Below are positions 50,802 to 57,962 of a DNA stretch of 64,000 nucleotides, piece after piece. The notes below the pieces were generated by a model that was not told the DNA's origin, ran no database searches, and saw nothing but the letters and a program-made list of their open reading frames with translations. Source of the DNA: Acidimicrobiia bacterium (GTDB taxonomy: Bacteria; Actinomycetota; Acidimicrobiia; Acidimicrobiales; Aldehydirespiratoraceae). How positions within the stretch are numbered: position 1 is the stretch's first letter; every line of letters starts with the position of its first letter. The DNA lies in contig JAJEEV010000024.1 in the NCBI GenBank assembly GCA_022820805.1, forward strand, positions 85,095-149,094. Reading direction: 5' to 3'. Made by a program: the position numbers and the translations under genes.

Positions 50802-50850
50802 CCAGTCGTATCGGTCCCCCCGGCTCTGCGGGCGAGGCCGATACGACTGG
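50802..50850 (-). promoter_or_regulatory. Long perfect hairpin in the pnp leader
   Basis: CCAGTCGTATCGG (50802-50814) and CCGATACGACTGG (50838-50850) form a 13-bp perfect stem with a 23-nt loop, 60 nt before the pnp start codon. In E. coli a pnp-leader duplex is cut by RNase III and then used by PNPase for autoregulation. The position suggests a similar device, but no detailed homology is claimed. Confidence 0.6.
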
Positions 50851-50933
50851 CACCGGAGTGGCCGTACCTCGTGTTGGTTGTCACTGGGATCGTCGCCGGC
50901 CGGTCAGCGCCGCGTTCGGCGCAGACAGCCGGA

Positions 50934-50955
50934 GGGGCGGCCCGATGGCCGCCCC
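50934..50955 (-). terminator. Hairpin downstream of rpsO
   Basis: GGGGCGGCC-CGAT-GGCCGCCCC forms a 9-bp perfect GC stem 7 nt beyond the rpsO stop. On the minus strand it lacks a T-tract, so it is more likely a partial terminator, 3' stabiliser or processing site than a full terminator. Confidence 0.55.
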
Positions 50956-50962
50956 TTTGTGC

Positions 50963-51244
50963 TCAGCGTCGCAGCCCGAGATGGGCGATGACCGCCCGGT
51001 ACCGCTCGACGTCGTTCTCCTTCACGTAGTCGAGCAGCCTCCTGCGCCGGCCTACCAGCATCAGCAGACCCCTCCGGCTGTGATGGTCCTTCTTGTGGAC
51101 CCTCAGGTGCTCGGTCAGGTGGTTGATGCGGTCGGACAGCAACCCGATCTGTACCTCGGGTGAACCGGTGTCGTTGTCGGAGAGTCCGAAGGTCTCCACC
51201 ATCGAGGCGATGGTCTCGGCCTTGGGAGGGAGGCTTGTCGGCAT
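50963..51244 (-). CDS. rpsO: 30S ribosomal protein uS15
   Basis: A 93-residue uS15, which binds the 16S rRNA central domain early in assembly. The helical pattern is clear: [40 protein letters not shown] and [23 protein letters not shown] 51244 has GGAG 5 nt upstream. It precedes pnp as in most bacteria, with a hairpin directly after the stop. Confidence 0.97.
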   Translation of the reverse strand: MPTSLPPKAETIASMVETFGLSDNDTGSPEVQIGLLSDRINHLTEHLRVHKKDHHSRRGLLMLVGRRRRLLDYVKENDVERYRAVIAHLGLRR

Positions 51245-51371
51245 GGTTTCTCCAGTGGGTTTCTGACCCTGCTGCATGGCCCGCAGTGCGAGACCCGCAG
51301 CCTGCGTGCTGCGCACAAGTGTGTCCCGCCCTGCGGCGGAACCCCGTCAGGCTACCGGTGGGCGCGAGCTT

Positions 51372-52574
51372 TCAGAACTCGGCGGCGAGGGCGTCGTCGA
51401 AGCTGGCGCCCTGCTCGATCAGGGCCCGGTAGCGCATCACGTGGCGGGGGCGGTTGAAGCCGAGCACGCCGGTGATCTTCCCGGCCCGGCCGTAGATCGC
51501 CGCGAACCGTCGCTCGTCGAGCGAGCCGTTCACCACCCGGACCTCGTCGTCGGGCCGCACCCGGCCGGCCAGCTGGATCTTCCGGTCGTACTGGTCGCTC
51601 CAGAACCACGGGACCGGCATTAACGGGCCGACCCCGGCGTCGAGCAGCCGCCGGGCTGCGTGGGCGCCCTGGGCGGCGGCGTTGTCCCAGTGCTCGACCC
51701 TCATCGTCTCCCCGAAGAGCTGGTTGGGCCAGCGGGCCACGTCGCCCGCGGCGGTCACCCGATCGGCCACCAGGCACGAGGCGTCGCAGATCACCCCGTC
51801 GTCGACCTCCACGCCGGAGCCGTCGAGCCACTCGGTGTTGGGGATGACCCCGATGCCGACGACGACGACATCGGCGTCGATGACCGCCCCGTCCGACAGC
51901 ACGACCCGCTCCACCCGGCGGTCTCCCTCGATCCGGTCCACGCCGACCCCGGTGCGCAGGTCGACGCCGTGGTCACGGTGGACCTCGGCGCACACCTGGC
52001 CCATCTCGTCGCCGAGCACGCGGCCCAGGGGGGTGGGAAGCGCCTCCACTAACGAGACTTCCAGGCCCCGACCCCGGGCGGTCGCGGCCACTTCGGCCCC
52101 GATGAACCCTGCGCCCACCACCAGCACCCGCTGCGGAGCGGCCTCCAGATCGGCACGCAGGGCGAGGCAGTCGTCCAGCGAGCGCAGCACGTGGACGCCT
52201 TCGAGCCCCTCGGTGCCGCCCATGGTGCGGCAGCGCGCCCCGGTGGCGATCACGAGCCCGTCGAACCCGACGGTCTCGCCGGTGTGGAGGGTGAGCTCGC
52301 GTGCGTCGAGGTCCAGCCCGGTGGCTCGAAGGCCGAAGCGGGCCTCGATCTCGTCCTCCTGCAACTCCTCGGCGTCGGTGAGCGCGGCCCGGTCCGGCTC
52401 CCAGTCGCCGGCCAGCACCTGCTTGGACAGCGGCGGGCGGTCATACGGCGGGTGGTCCTCGGCGCCGATCAGAGTGATCGGCCCCTCGAAGCCGTCGCGG
52501 CGCAACGCCTCGGCCGCGTTCAGGCCGGCCAGCGAGGCCCCGACAATGGTGACGGCGCGCGGCGTCGAGGTCAT
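51372..52574 (-). CDS. NAD(P)/FAD-dependent ferredoxin reductase family protein
   Basis: A 400-residue pyridine-nucleotide-disulfide-type reductase of the rhodocoxin/putidaredoxin reductase group. It shows the FAD-binding VGASLAGLNAAEALR (about 11-25), DRPPLSK, LVIATGARCR, an NAD(P)-binding VVGAGFIGAEVAATAR (about 150-165) and the FAD-ribityl segment VTAAGDVARWPN. It lacks the redox CxxC of disulfide reductases, which fits an electron-transfer role. The ferredoxin gene is 51 nt upstream on the same strand. It would pass electrons from NAD(P)H to the ferredoxin for a cytochrome P450 or Rieske oxygenase that is not in the window. Confidence 0.88.
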   Translation of the reverse strand: MTSTPRAVTIVGASLAGLNAAEALRRDGFEGPITLIGAEDHPPYDRPPLSKQVLAGDWEPDRAALTDAEELQEDEIEARFGLRATGLDLDARELTLHTGETVGFDGLVIATGARCRTMGGTEGLEGVHVLRSLDDCLALRADLEAAPQRVLVVGAGFIGAEVAATARGRGLEVSLVEALPTPLGRVLGDEMGQVCAEVHRDHGVDLRTGVGVDRIEGDRRVERVVLSDGAVIDADVVVVGIGVIPNTEWLDGSGVEVDDGVICDASCLVADRVTAAGDVARWPNQLFGETMRVEHWDNAAAQGAHAARRLLDAGVGPLMPVPWFWSDQYDRKIQLAGRVRPDDEVRVVNGSLDERRFAAIYGRAGKITGVLGFNRPRHVMRYRALIEQGASFDDALAAEF

Positions 52575-52625
52575 GTTCGCCTACCTCTGCGGGGTCGTGG
52601 ATCCTCGGCGGGCTCGCTCGTGGTG

Positions 52626-52820
52626 TCAGTCCTCGGCGATCGAGATGGCCTGCTTGGGGCAGCGCTGCACGCACTCCTCCACGCGGACCCGATCGGCCTC
52701 GCCCGGCGTCTCGTTGAGGATGTAGAGGAAGTCATCGTCTCGCACCTCGAAGATGTCGGGCGCGATCTGCATGCATACGGCGTTGCTCTCGCACAGGTCG
52801 AAGTCCACCACGATGCGCAT
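52626..52820 (-). CDS. [3Fe-4S]-type ferredoxin
   Basis: A 64-residue ferredoxin, MRIVVDFDLCESNAVCMQIA, with cluster cysteines at 10, 16 and 54 (C-x5-C ... CP), the pattern of actinobacterial 3Fe-4S ferredoxins that serve P450s. An extra Cys50 sits near the third ligand, so a 4Fe-4S form cannot be excluded. ATG 52820 has GGGAG 5 nt upstream. It forms an operon with the downstream ferredoxin reductase. Confidence 0.9.
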   Translation of the reverse strand: MRIVVDFDLCESNAVCMQIAPDIFEVRDDDFLYILNETPGEADRVRVEECVQRCPKQAISIAED

Positions 52821-52906
52821 CGGCTCTCCCTTATGGTCGCTTTGGGTGAGTTTCTCAGCGCCCCACGGTAGCGAACCGCGCCGGCGCCGGGGGGATGCCG
52901 GGGAGA

Positions 52907-53281
52907 TTAGGAGAGGAACTCGGCCAGGCGGTCCTTGGCCTTGGCGTCGCCGAGGGGCCGCCCGATGATGGCCCGGTCGCCGCGCACCAGCACCGGACGC
53001 TGCATGAGCCTCGGATACCTCAACAGCACGTCCACCACCGCCGCGGCATTGGCTACGTAGTCGTCGGGGTCGAGTCCGAGCTTGGAGAACTGCGAGTCCT
53101 TGCGGACCAGGTTCTCCACCGGATCCTCGAGCCGTTCGATGATCCCGGTGAGCGCATCGCGGTCAGGGCGCTCCGACATGTAGAGCACCACGTCGACCTC
53201 GACTCCCGCATCCGTGGCGACCGCCACGGCATTCTTGGAGGAGTTTCAATGTTTATTGTGATAGATGGTGACTTCAGCCAT
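52907..53281 (-). CDS. ArsC/Spx-family reductase, candidate selenoprotein (in-frame TGA at catalytic Cys)
   Basis: Read with one in-frame TGA (53246-53248) as selenocysteine, the gene gives a 124-residue ArsC-family protein. It starts MAEVTIYHNKH-Sec-NSSKNAV and aligns position for position with the HNPxC-x2-S active site of glutaredoxin-type arsenate reductases, Sec12 replacing the catalytic Cys. The rest is typical: VVLYMSERPDRDAL, LVRKDSQFSKLGL, PRLMQRPVLVRGDRAIIGRP with the family Arg residues. The ATG at 53281 lies 10 nt after the ligase stop, with GAGG upstream. A stem-loop follows the TGA (see 53202-53244). A caller ignoring recoding would start at GTG 53227 and lose the active site. 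A nonsense mutation is the main alternative. Confidence 0.78.
53202..53244 (-). promoter_or_regulatory. Candidate bacterial SECIS element
   Basis: Starting 1 nt after the TGA on the minus strand, ACTCC pairs with GGAGT as a lower stem. An internal loop follows, then CCGTGGC pairs with GCCACGG around the tetraloop GGTC. The apical loop begins 23 nt after the TGA and starts with G, within the spacing and loop rules described for bacterial SECIS elements. GGUC is also in the apical loop of the E. coli fdhF element. Confidence 0.65.
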
Positions 53282-53291
53282 CGGCCTCGCC

Positions 53292-54917
53292 TCAATCCTC
53301 TTCCTGTCGGGCTACATAGACATCTCGTGCAGTCAACTTGAGCGCTCGTCTGGACTCGTAGACCTCCCGCAGCTTGTGCTTAAGGATCTTGAGGGTGGCA
53401 TTGCGGGGCAGCGGCTCGGGGTATATCTCGAGCTGCTCGGGAATCTTCTGGCGGGCCAGCCCGGCCTCGTAGCAGGCGTCGACCATCTCGACGAAGGTCA
53501 GGTCGTCGGACCCGGGGGCCGTCTCGACCACCGCGCATACCCTCTCGCCCCGCTCCGGGTCGGACAGGCCGATGACCGCGGCCGCCGCCACCTTCTCGTG
53601 GGCGTAGAGCACGTCCTCGATCTCCTTGGCCGAGATGTTCTCGCCCTTGCGGATGATGACGTCCTTCACCCGGCCGGTGAGGATCAGGTGCCCGTCGGGT
53701 CGCAGCACCCCGAGGTCGCCGGTACGGAACCGGCCCCGAGCATCGAAGGCCTGCTCGTCGAGGCTGGGATCGGTGTAGCCCGCGAAGAGCATCGGTCCCC
53801 GCACCCGCACCTCGCCCTGCACCCCTCGCGGCGCGGGAGCCTCCCCGCCGTCGGCAGAGACCGCCACGATCGACACCTCGCAGCCGTGGACCGGGCGACC
53901 GTCGGTGTGAGCGAGCTGGTCGTCGGTGTCGCGGGGCGAGCCCTGCGAGATCATCGGGCACTCGGTCATCCCGTAGCCGTGGGCGACCGGGATCCCCATC
54001 TGCTCCTTGACCTGGAAGTAGATCTCGGGCGGCTTCGGGGCGCCCCCGCCCGACAGCACCCGCAGCGCGGGCATGGCCGCCCGCCCGGTGGCCTGCCGCG
54101 ACTTGCGGTCCTCCTTCAGGAACATCTGGTAGAAGACCGTCGATCCGCCGGCCATGGTCACACCGCGCCGGGCGTACGTGACGACTGATGCGGCCGGGTC
54201 GAACCGCTCGACGAGCACGGCGCCGAAGCCCGACGACAGCATCGTGACCAGGTAGTCGGGTCCCCCGATGTGGGCGTACGGGAAGGCGATGGAGCCTACG
54301 TCGTCGCCGCTCATGTCCAGGGCCCGGGCCAGGCCGATCCCGCCCGCAATGAGCGACGCGTCGGTGTGCTTCACGCCCTTGGGATCGGAGGTGGTCCCCG
54401 AGGTGTAGTACAGCCAGCGAACGGTCCCGGCGTCGGCGGCGTCGGGCGAAGGCGGCAGGGAGGCAGGGTCGCCCTCGGGAAGGCTGTCGTAGCCGACAAG
54501 GACACGGCACGGGTGGTCGAGTTCGTCCACGATCTCATCGACCATGGCGCCATAGTCGTATCCTGCCCAGACTCCGGGGTGAACGATCAGCTCCGCGCCG
54601 GTCTGGCGGACGCAGAAGTCGATCTCGCGCCTGCGGTAGATGTGGATGATCGGGTTCTGGACCGCACCGAGCCGGCTGAGGGCGAGGCTCAGCAGCACCG
54701 TCTCGATTCGAGTCGGCAGCACCCATGTGACCGGTGTCCCCTCGGTCACGCCCATGGCCTGCAGCCCGGCGGCCACTCGCTCGGCCTGGTCCTTGAACTC
54801 CGCGAACGTCAGGGCGCGACTCTCCTCGTCGACCAGCATCATCCGGTCGGGGGTGGCCGCCACCCGTCTCTCGAGCAAGTCCCAGAACGTCAGGGCGTCG
54901 AGAATGGGGCAGTCCAT
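53292..54917 (-). CDS. Acyl-CoA synthetase/AMP-binding ligase
   Basis: A 541-residue adenylate-forming ligase that would activate a carboxylic acid with ATP and CoA. Core motifs are WLYYTSGTTSDPKGVKHTD (about 167-185, A3), HGYGMTECPMIS (A5), GRFRTGDLGVL (A7/A8) and the A10 Lys region PRNATLKILKHKLRE near the C-terminus. The substrate pocket is not diagnostic. ATG 54917 has TACGCT 6 nt upstream. The candidate selenoprotein starts 10 nt after the stop, so they share a transcript. SDR and amidohydrolase genes upstream suggest a catabolic route for an imported amide or acid. Confidence 0.9.
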   Translation of the reverse strand: MDCPILDALTFWDLLERRVAATPDRMMLVDEESRALTFAEFKDQAERVAAGLQAMGVTEGTPVTWVLPTRIETVLLSLALSRLGAVQNPIIHIYRRREIDFCVRQTGAELIVHPGVWAGYDYGAMVDEIVDELDHPCRVLVGYDSLPEGDPASLPPSPDAADAGTVRWLYYTSGTTSDPKGVKHTDASLIAGGIGLARALDMSGDDVGSIAFPYAHIGGPDYLVTMLSSGFGAVLVERFDPAASVVTYARRGVTMAGGSTVFYQMFLKEDRKSRQATGRAAMPALRVLSGGGAPKPPEIYFQVKEQMGIPVAHGYGMTECPMISQGSPRDTDDQLAHTDGRPVHGCEVSIVAVSADGGEAPAPRGVQGEVRVRGPMLFAGYTDPSLDEQAFDARGRFRTGDLGVLRPDGHLILTGRVKDVIIRKGENISAKEIEDVLYAHEKVAAAAVIGLSDPERGERVCAVVETAPGSDDLTFVEMVDACYEAGLARQKIPEQLEIYPEPLPRNATLKILKHKLREVYESRRALKLTARDVYVARQEED

Positions 54918-54923
54918 GGCCGG

Positions 54924-54929
54924 AGCGTA
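54924..54929 (-). promoter_or_regulatory. Leaderless-type -10 element of the AMP-binding ligase gene (TACGCT)
   Basis: On the minus strand TACGCT is followed by 6 nt and the ATG at 54917, identical in hexamer and spacing to the GNAT gene promoter at 33677. Confidence 0.55.
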
Positions 54930-54955
54930 CAACCCGCCGGAGCGCAACAAACCCG

Positions 54956-55057
54956 ACGCGCCGGAGCCCGCCAGCTTCACACTGGCGGGCCCGACTCACA
55001 CCCAGCGGAGCCCGCCAGCCCAACGCGCCGGAGCCCGCCAGCTTCACACTGGCGGGC
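54956..55057. repeat. Tandem hairpin repeat (two identical 35-bp units, period 67)
   Basis: The 35-bp unit beginning ACGCGCCGGAGCCCGCCAG and ending CTGGCGGGC occurs at 54956-54990 and 55023-55057. Each holds a 9-bp perfect stem (GCCCGCCAG / CTGGCGGGC) with the loop CTTCACA. A partial third unit (CGGAGCCCGCCAG) lies between them near 55006-55019. It could terminate transcription of the SDR operon before the ligase promoter. Confidence 0.8.
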
Positions 55058-55133
55058 TCCGCACGGTCCCTGGAGGGGGGGATTGCGGATCCGGTTCTGT
55101 CGAATCCTGATCTTCAGACCCGGTTCCTGACAA

Positions 55134-55200
55134 GCAGGTTACACCATCGTCACGGGTTTGTCACATTTTTGTCAAAATTTCTTTCAAATATTTCTCAGCG
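55134..55200 (-). promoter_or_regulatory. AT-rich region with a TTGACA-like -35 element
   Basis: In the 300-nt gap 54918-55217 a short AT-rich island stands out. On the minus strand it holds TTGACA followed after 18 nt by GACGAT (weak -10), and a second TGTGACAAACC segment. It may be an independent promoter for the ligase transcript, which would then run through the hairpin repeats. Apart from the repeats, nothing else was recognised in this gap. Confidence 0.35.
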
Positions 55201-55217
55201 GCTGGGTTGAGCCCCGG

Positions 55218-56129
55218 TTAACGAATGCCGAACACCGGTGCCGGGGGCTGCCCGGCAGCCACGGAGCGGCGGGCCAGGTCGCCCGCCTCGGCCGCGGTCA
55301 TCGACCGCTGCCCCACCGACATGACCGGCCCGTGCTGCCATCCGTCGCACACGTTGAGCTCGCCCCCGGTGCACTCGAACACCCTGCCGGTCACGTCACA
55401 GGCCGCGCTGCCCAACCACACCACGAGGGGCGAGACGTTCTCGGGAGCCTTGGGATCCCAGCCCTCTGAGGGCCGCTCTGGGTAACCGGGGATCACCGCC
55501 GTCATGCGGGTACGGGCATCGGGAGCGACGGCATTGGCGAGCACGCCGTAGCGGCCCCACTCCGCGGCCTGCTGGATCGTCAGCGCCGCGATGGCGGCCT
55601 TGGCCGCCACATAGTTGCCCTGGCCGATGGATCCCATCAGGCCCGCACCGGAGGAGGTGTTGACGATGCGGGCGGCCGGAGGCTCCCCGCCCGAAGCCTT
55701 CTGGCGCTCCCGCCAGTGGGCGACCGCGTGGCGGGCCGGCGCGAAATGGCCCTTGAGGTGGACCCGCACCACCGCGTCCCATTCCTGCTCGCTCATGTTG
55801 ACCAGCATCCGGTCACGCAGGAACCCGGCGTTGCACACCAGCGTGTCCAGGCGGCCCCAGGTGTCGACGGCCTGGGCCACCAGGGCACCGGCCTGGTCCC
55901 AGTCGGCCACGTCGCCGTGGTTGACGGCGGCCGAGCCGCCTGCGGCACGGATCTCCTCCACCACGGCGGTGGCGGCGTCGTCGATGCCGGGCTGCGTGCC
56001 GCCGTCCTCGGCGCCGAGGTCGTTGACCACCACATTGGCACCCTCGGCCGCGAACGTCAGGGCGTGGGCCCGGCCCAGCCCCCTCCCCGCTCCGGTGACG
56101 ATCACTACTCGCCCGTCGCAGCAGCCCAT
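55218..56129 (-). CDS. Short-chain dehydrogenase/reductase (SDR)
   Basis: A 303-residue NAD(P)-dependent oxidoreductase with the dinucleotide loop VTGAGRGLGRAHAL (about 11-24), LVCNAGFL, the catalytic Ser in NTSSGAGLMG and Tyr/Lys in GNYVAAKAA. VVNDLGAEDGG early on is typical of the 17-beta-HSD type 4 / 3-hydroxyacyl-CoA dehydrogenase-like subgroup, which would act on a hydroxyacyl-CoA. ATG 56129 has AGGGAG 4 nt upstream. It lies 29 nt downstream of the amidohydrolase stop in the same operon. Confidence 0.87.
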   Translation of the reverse strand: MGCCDGRVVIVTGAGRGLGRAHALTFAAEGANVVVNDLGAEDGGTQPGIDDAATAVVEEIRAAGGSAAVNHGDVADWDQAGALVAQAVDTWGRLDTLVCNAGFLRDRMLVNMSEQEWDAVVRVHLKGHFAPARHAVAHWRERQKASGGEPPAARIVNTSSGAGLMGSIGQGNYVAAKAAIAALTIQQAAEWGRYGVLANAVAPDARTRMTAVIPGYPERPSEGWDPKAPENVSPLVVWLGSAACDVTGRVFECTGGELNVCDGWQHGPVMSVGQRSMTAAEAGDLARRSVAAGQPPAPVFGIR

Positions 56130-56158
56130 GTCGCTCCCTTCGCGGCGGCGGAGGGCGC

Positions 56159-57901
56159 TCAGGCGGCGCGACGGCCGCGCACCAGGCGGCCGGGACGGGC
56201 ACCGGTGTCCCGGCCCGCGTCGCGCGTCTGCCGGCCGGCCACGATGGTGGCGGTGTAGCCGTCGGCGTGCTGGAGCAGGCGGCGGCCCCCGGCCGGCAGG
56301 TCGTGCACGAGCCGGGGCGTCCGCACCCCGATGGCGGAGTGGTCGATCACGTTGAGATCGGCCCGCTTGCCCGCCTCGACCACGCCGCGATCGTTCAGCC
56401 CGAAGAGCGCCGCGGTGTCGCGGGTCTGCTTGCGTACCACCCACTCCAGCGGCAGCTGCTCGCCGCGGCTACGGTCCCGGGTCCAGTGGCTGATCATGGT
56501 CGTGGGCATGGACGCGTCGCAGATGAGCCCGCAGTGGGCCCCGCCGTCGGAGAGGCCCATCACGGCCCGCGAGTGGGTGAGCTGCTCGCGGATCACGTCG
56601 TGGTTGCCGTCGACGTAGTTGAACAGCGGCACCATCAGCAGGGCTCTGCCGTCCTCGGCGCAGAAGGCGTCGTAGGCGGCTTCGGCGGTGTCGACACCGG
56701 CTGAGGCTGCGATCGCCCCGATCGACCGCTCCGGAGCCGGCTCGTAGTCGGGAGGATCGCCGAGCACGTACATCCGGTCGAGCATCCTCGAGACCAGCAC
56801 GCCCACGCCCTCGTGCATGCCGCCCCGGCGCTCGCCGTCGGCCTCGGAGAGGATCGCGGCCCGAACGGCCGGGTCCTGCAGGCGCGCGGCGCGCTCGTCC
56901 ATGTCCAGGTGCTCGATGGACCGGTAGGTCGGGCGCAGCATGAAGGGGTGCATCGTCGGCCAGCCGACCAGCAGGCCGAAGGGGCGGCCGGCCACCTGCG
57001 GGTACAGCTCGGCACCCTCCTCGGCGGCCTGGAGCGACACGTCCATCAACTCGCGCCACAGGTCGGGCGCGGCCGGCACCTGCAACAGGGCGAAGCTGAC
57101 CGGCTGGCCGATCTCCGCCGACAGGCGCCTCATCCACTCCACCTCGGAGCGGGGCTTGACGATGTCCTCGCCCGCTGATCCCACCGGGGCCAGCTCGAAC
57201 ACGCCGCCCCCGCCGTCGCGCAGCCCGCGGCCCAGACCGAACAGCTCGTCGGTGGCTGCGAACGTTCCCGGCACCGGTTCGCCGTCCATCGCCTTGTGGG
57301 CCAATGTGCGCGACGTCGACACGCCCAGCGCGCCGGCGGACACCGCCTCGGCCACGATGCGCTCCATGCGGGCGATCTCGTCGGGGTCGGCGGGCTCGTT
57401 GCGGGCCCCGCGCTGGCCCATCACATAGGCCCGGACCGCGCCGTGGGGCACCTGGGTGCCCACGTCGATGGCCCAGCGGCGGTCGTCGAGGGCGTCGAGG
57501 TATTCGCCGAAGGTCTCCCAGCTCCAGTCGATGCCCTCCGAGAGGGCCGCACCGGGGATGTCCTCCACTCCCTCCATCAGCTGGATGAGCCACTCCTCGT
57601 TGCCGGGGCGAACCGGCGCGAAGCCCACCCCGCAGTTGCCCATGACGACGGTGGTGACGCCGTGGCCGGAACTGGGCTCGAGAAGGTCGTCCCAGGTGGC
57701 CTGGCCGTCGTAATGGGTGTGCACGTCCACGAAGCCGGGGGTGACGATCTGGCCCGTGGCGTCGATCGTGCGAGCCGCGTCGCCGGGGAGGTCGGCGCCG
57801 ACGGCGACGATCCTGTCCCCGGCCACGGCCACGTCGGCGGGCCGGGGCGGATCCCCGGTGCCGTCCACCAGCAGCCCGCCACTGATCTTTAGGTCATACA
57901 T
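56159..57901 (-). CDS. Amidohydrolase of the N-acyl-D-amino-acid deacylase type
   Basis: A 580-residue metal-dependent hydrolase. It begins MYDLKISGGLLVDGTGDPP, then IVTPGFVDVHTHYDGQATWD with the HxH metal pair (about 65-67) and HGVTTVVMGNCGVG, and ends with MGLSDGGAHCGLI (metal Asp) and GKRADLNVID. This is the D-aminoacylase/dihydroorotase-like family; many members act on N-acyl-D-amino acids, but others hydrolyse different amides. ATG 57901 has TACAGT 7 nt upstream. The SDR follows. Confidence 0.85.
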   Translation of the reverse strand: MYDLKISGGLLVDGTGDPPRPADVAVAGDRIVAVGADLPGDAARTIDATGQIVTPGFVDVHTHYDGQATWDDLLEPSSGHGVTTVVMGNCGVGFAPVRPGNEEWLIQLMEGVEDIPGAALSEGIDWSWETFGEYLDALDDRRWAIDVGTQVPHGAVRAYVMGQRGARNEPADPDEIARMERIVAEAVSAGALGVSTSRTLAHKAMDGEPVPGTFAATDELFGLGRGLRDGGGGVFELAPVGSAGEDIVKPRSEVEWMRRLSAEIGQPVSFALLQVPAAPDLWRELMDVSLQAAEEGAELYPQVAGRPFGLLVGWPTMHPFMLRPTYRSIEHLDMDERAARLQDPAVRAAILSEADGERRGGMHEGVGVLVSRMLDRMYVLGDPPDYEPAPERSIGAIAASAGVDTAEAAYDAFCAEDGRALLMVPLFNYVDGNHDVIREQLTHSRAVMGLSDGGAHCGLICDASMPTTMISHWTRDRSRGEQLPLEWVVRKQTRDTAALFGLNDRGVVEAGKRADLNVIDHSAIGVRTPRLVHDLPAGGRRLLQHADGYTATIVAGRQTRDAGRDTGARPGRLVRGRRAA

Positions 57902-57908
57902 GGGATGA

Positions 57909-57914
57909 ACTGTA
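57909..57914 (-). promoter_or_regulatory. Leaderless-type -10 element of the amidohydrolase gene (TACAGT)
   Basis: TACAGT on the minus strand is followed by 7 nt and the ATG at 57901. No Shine-Dalgarno sequence is present. Confidence 0.5.
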
Positions 57915-57962
57915 CGCGGCCCGGACGCCGAGCGAGCGGGCACGCAGCCCAGTACCGGTCCG

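Noticed and set aside
47974..50991. Plus-strand open frame of 1,005 codons opposite pnp
   Set aside because: High-GC antisense shadow of pnp; composition is Gly/Val/Asp/His repeats with no fold, and pnp is certain.
52907..53227. Annotating the ArsC-like gene from GTG 53227 as a short, active-site-less protein
   Set aside because: The upstream 18 codons match the family start and active site in frame, the real ATG follows the ligase stop by 10 nt, and the only interruption is a TGA at the catalytic position.
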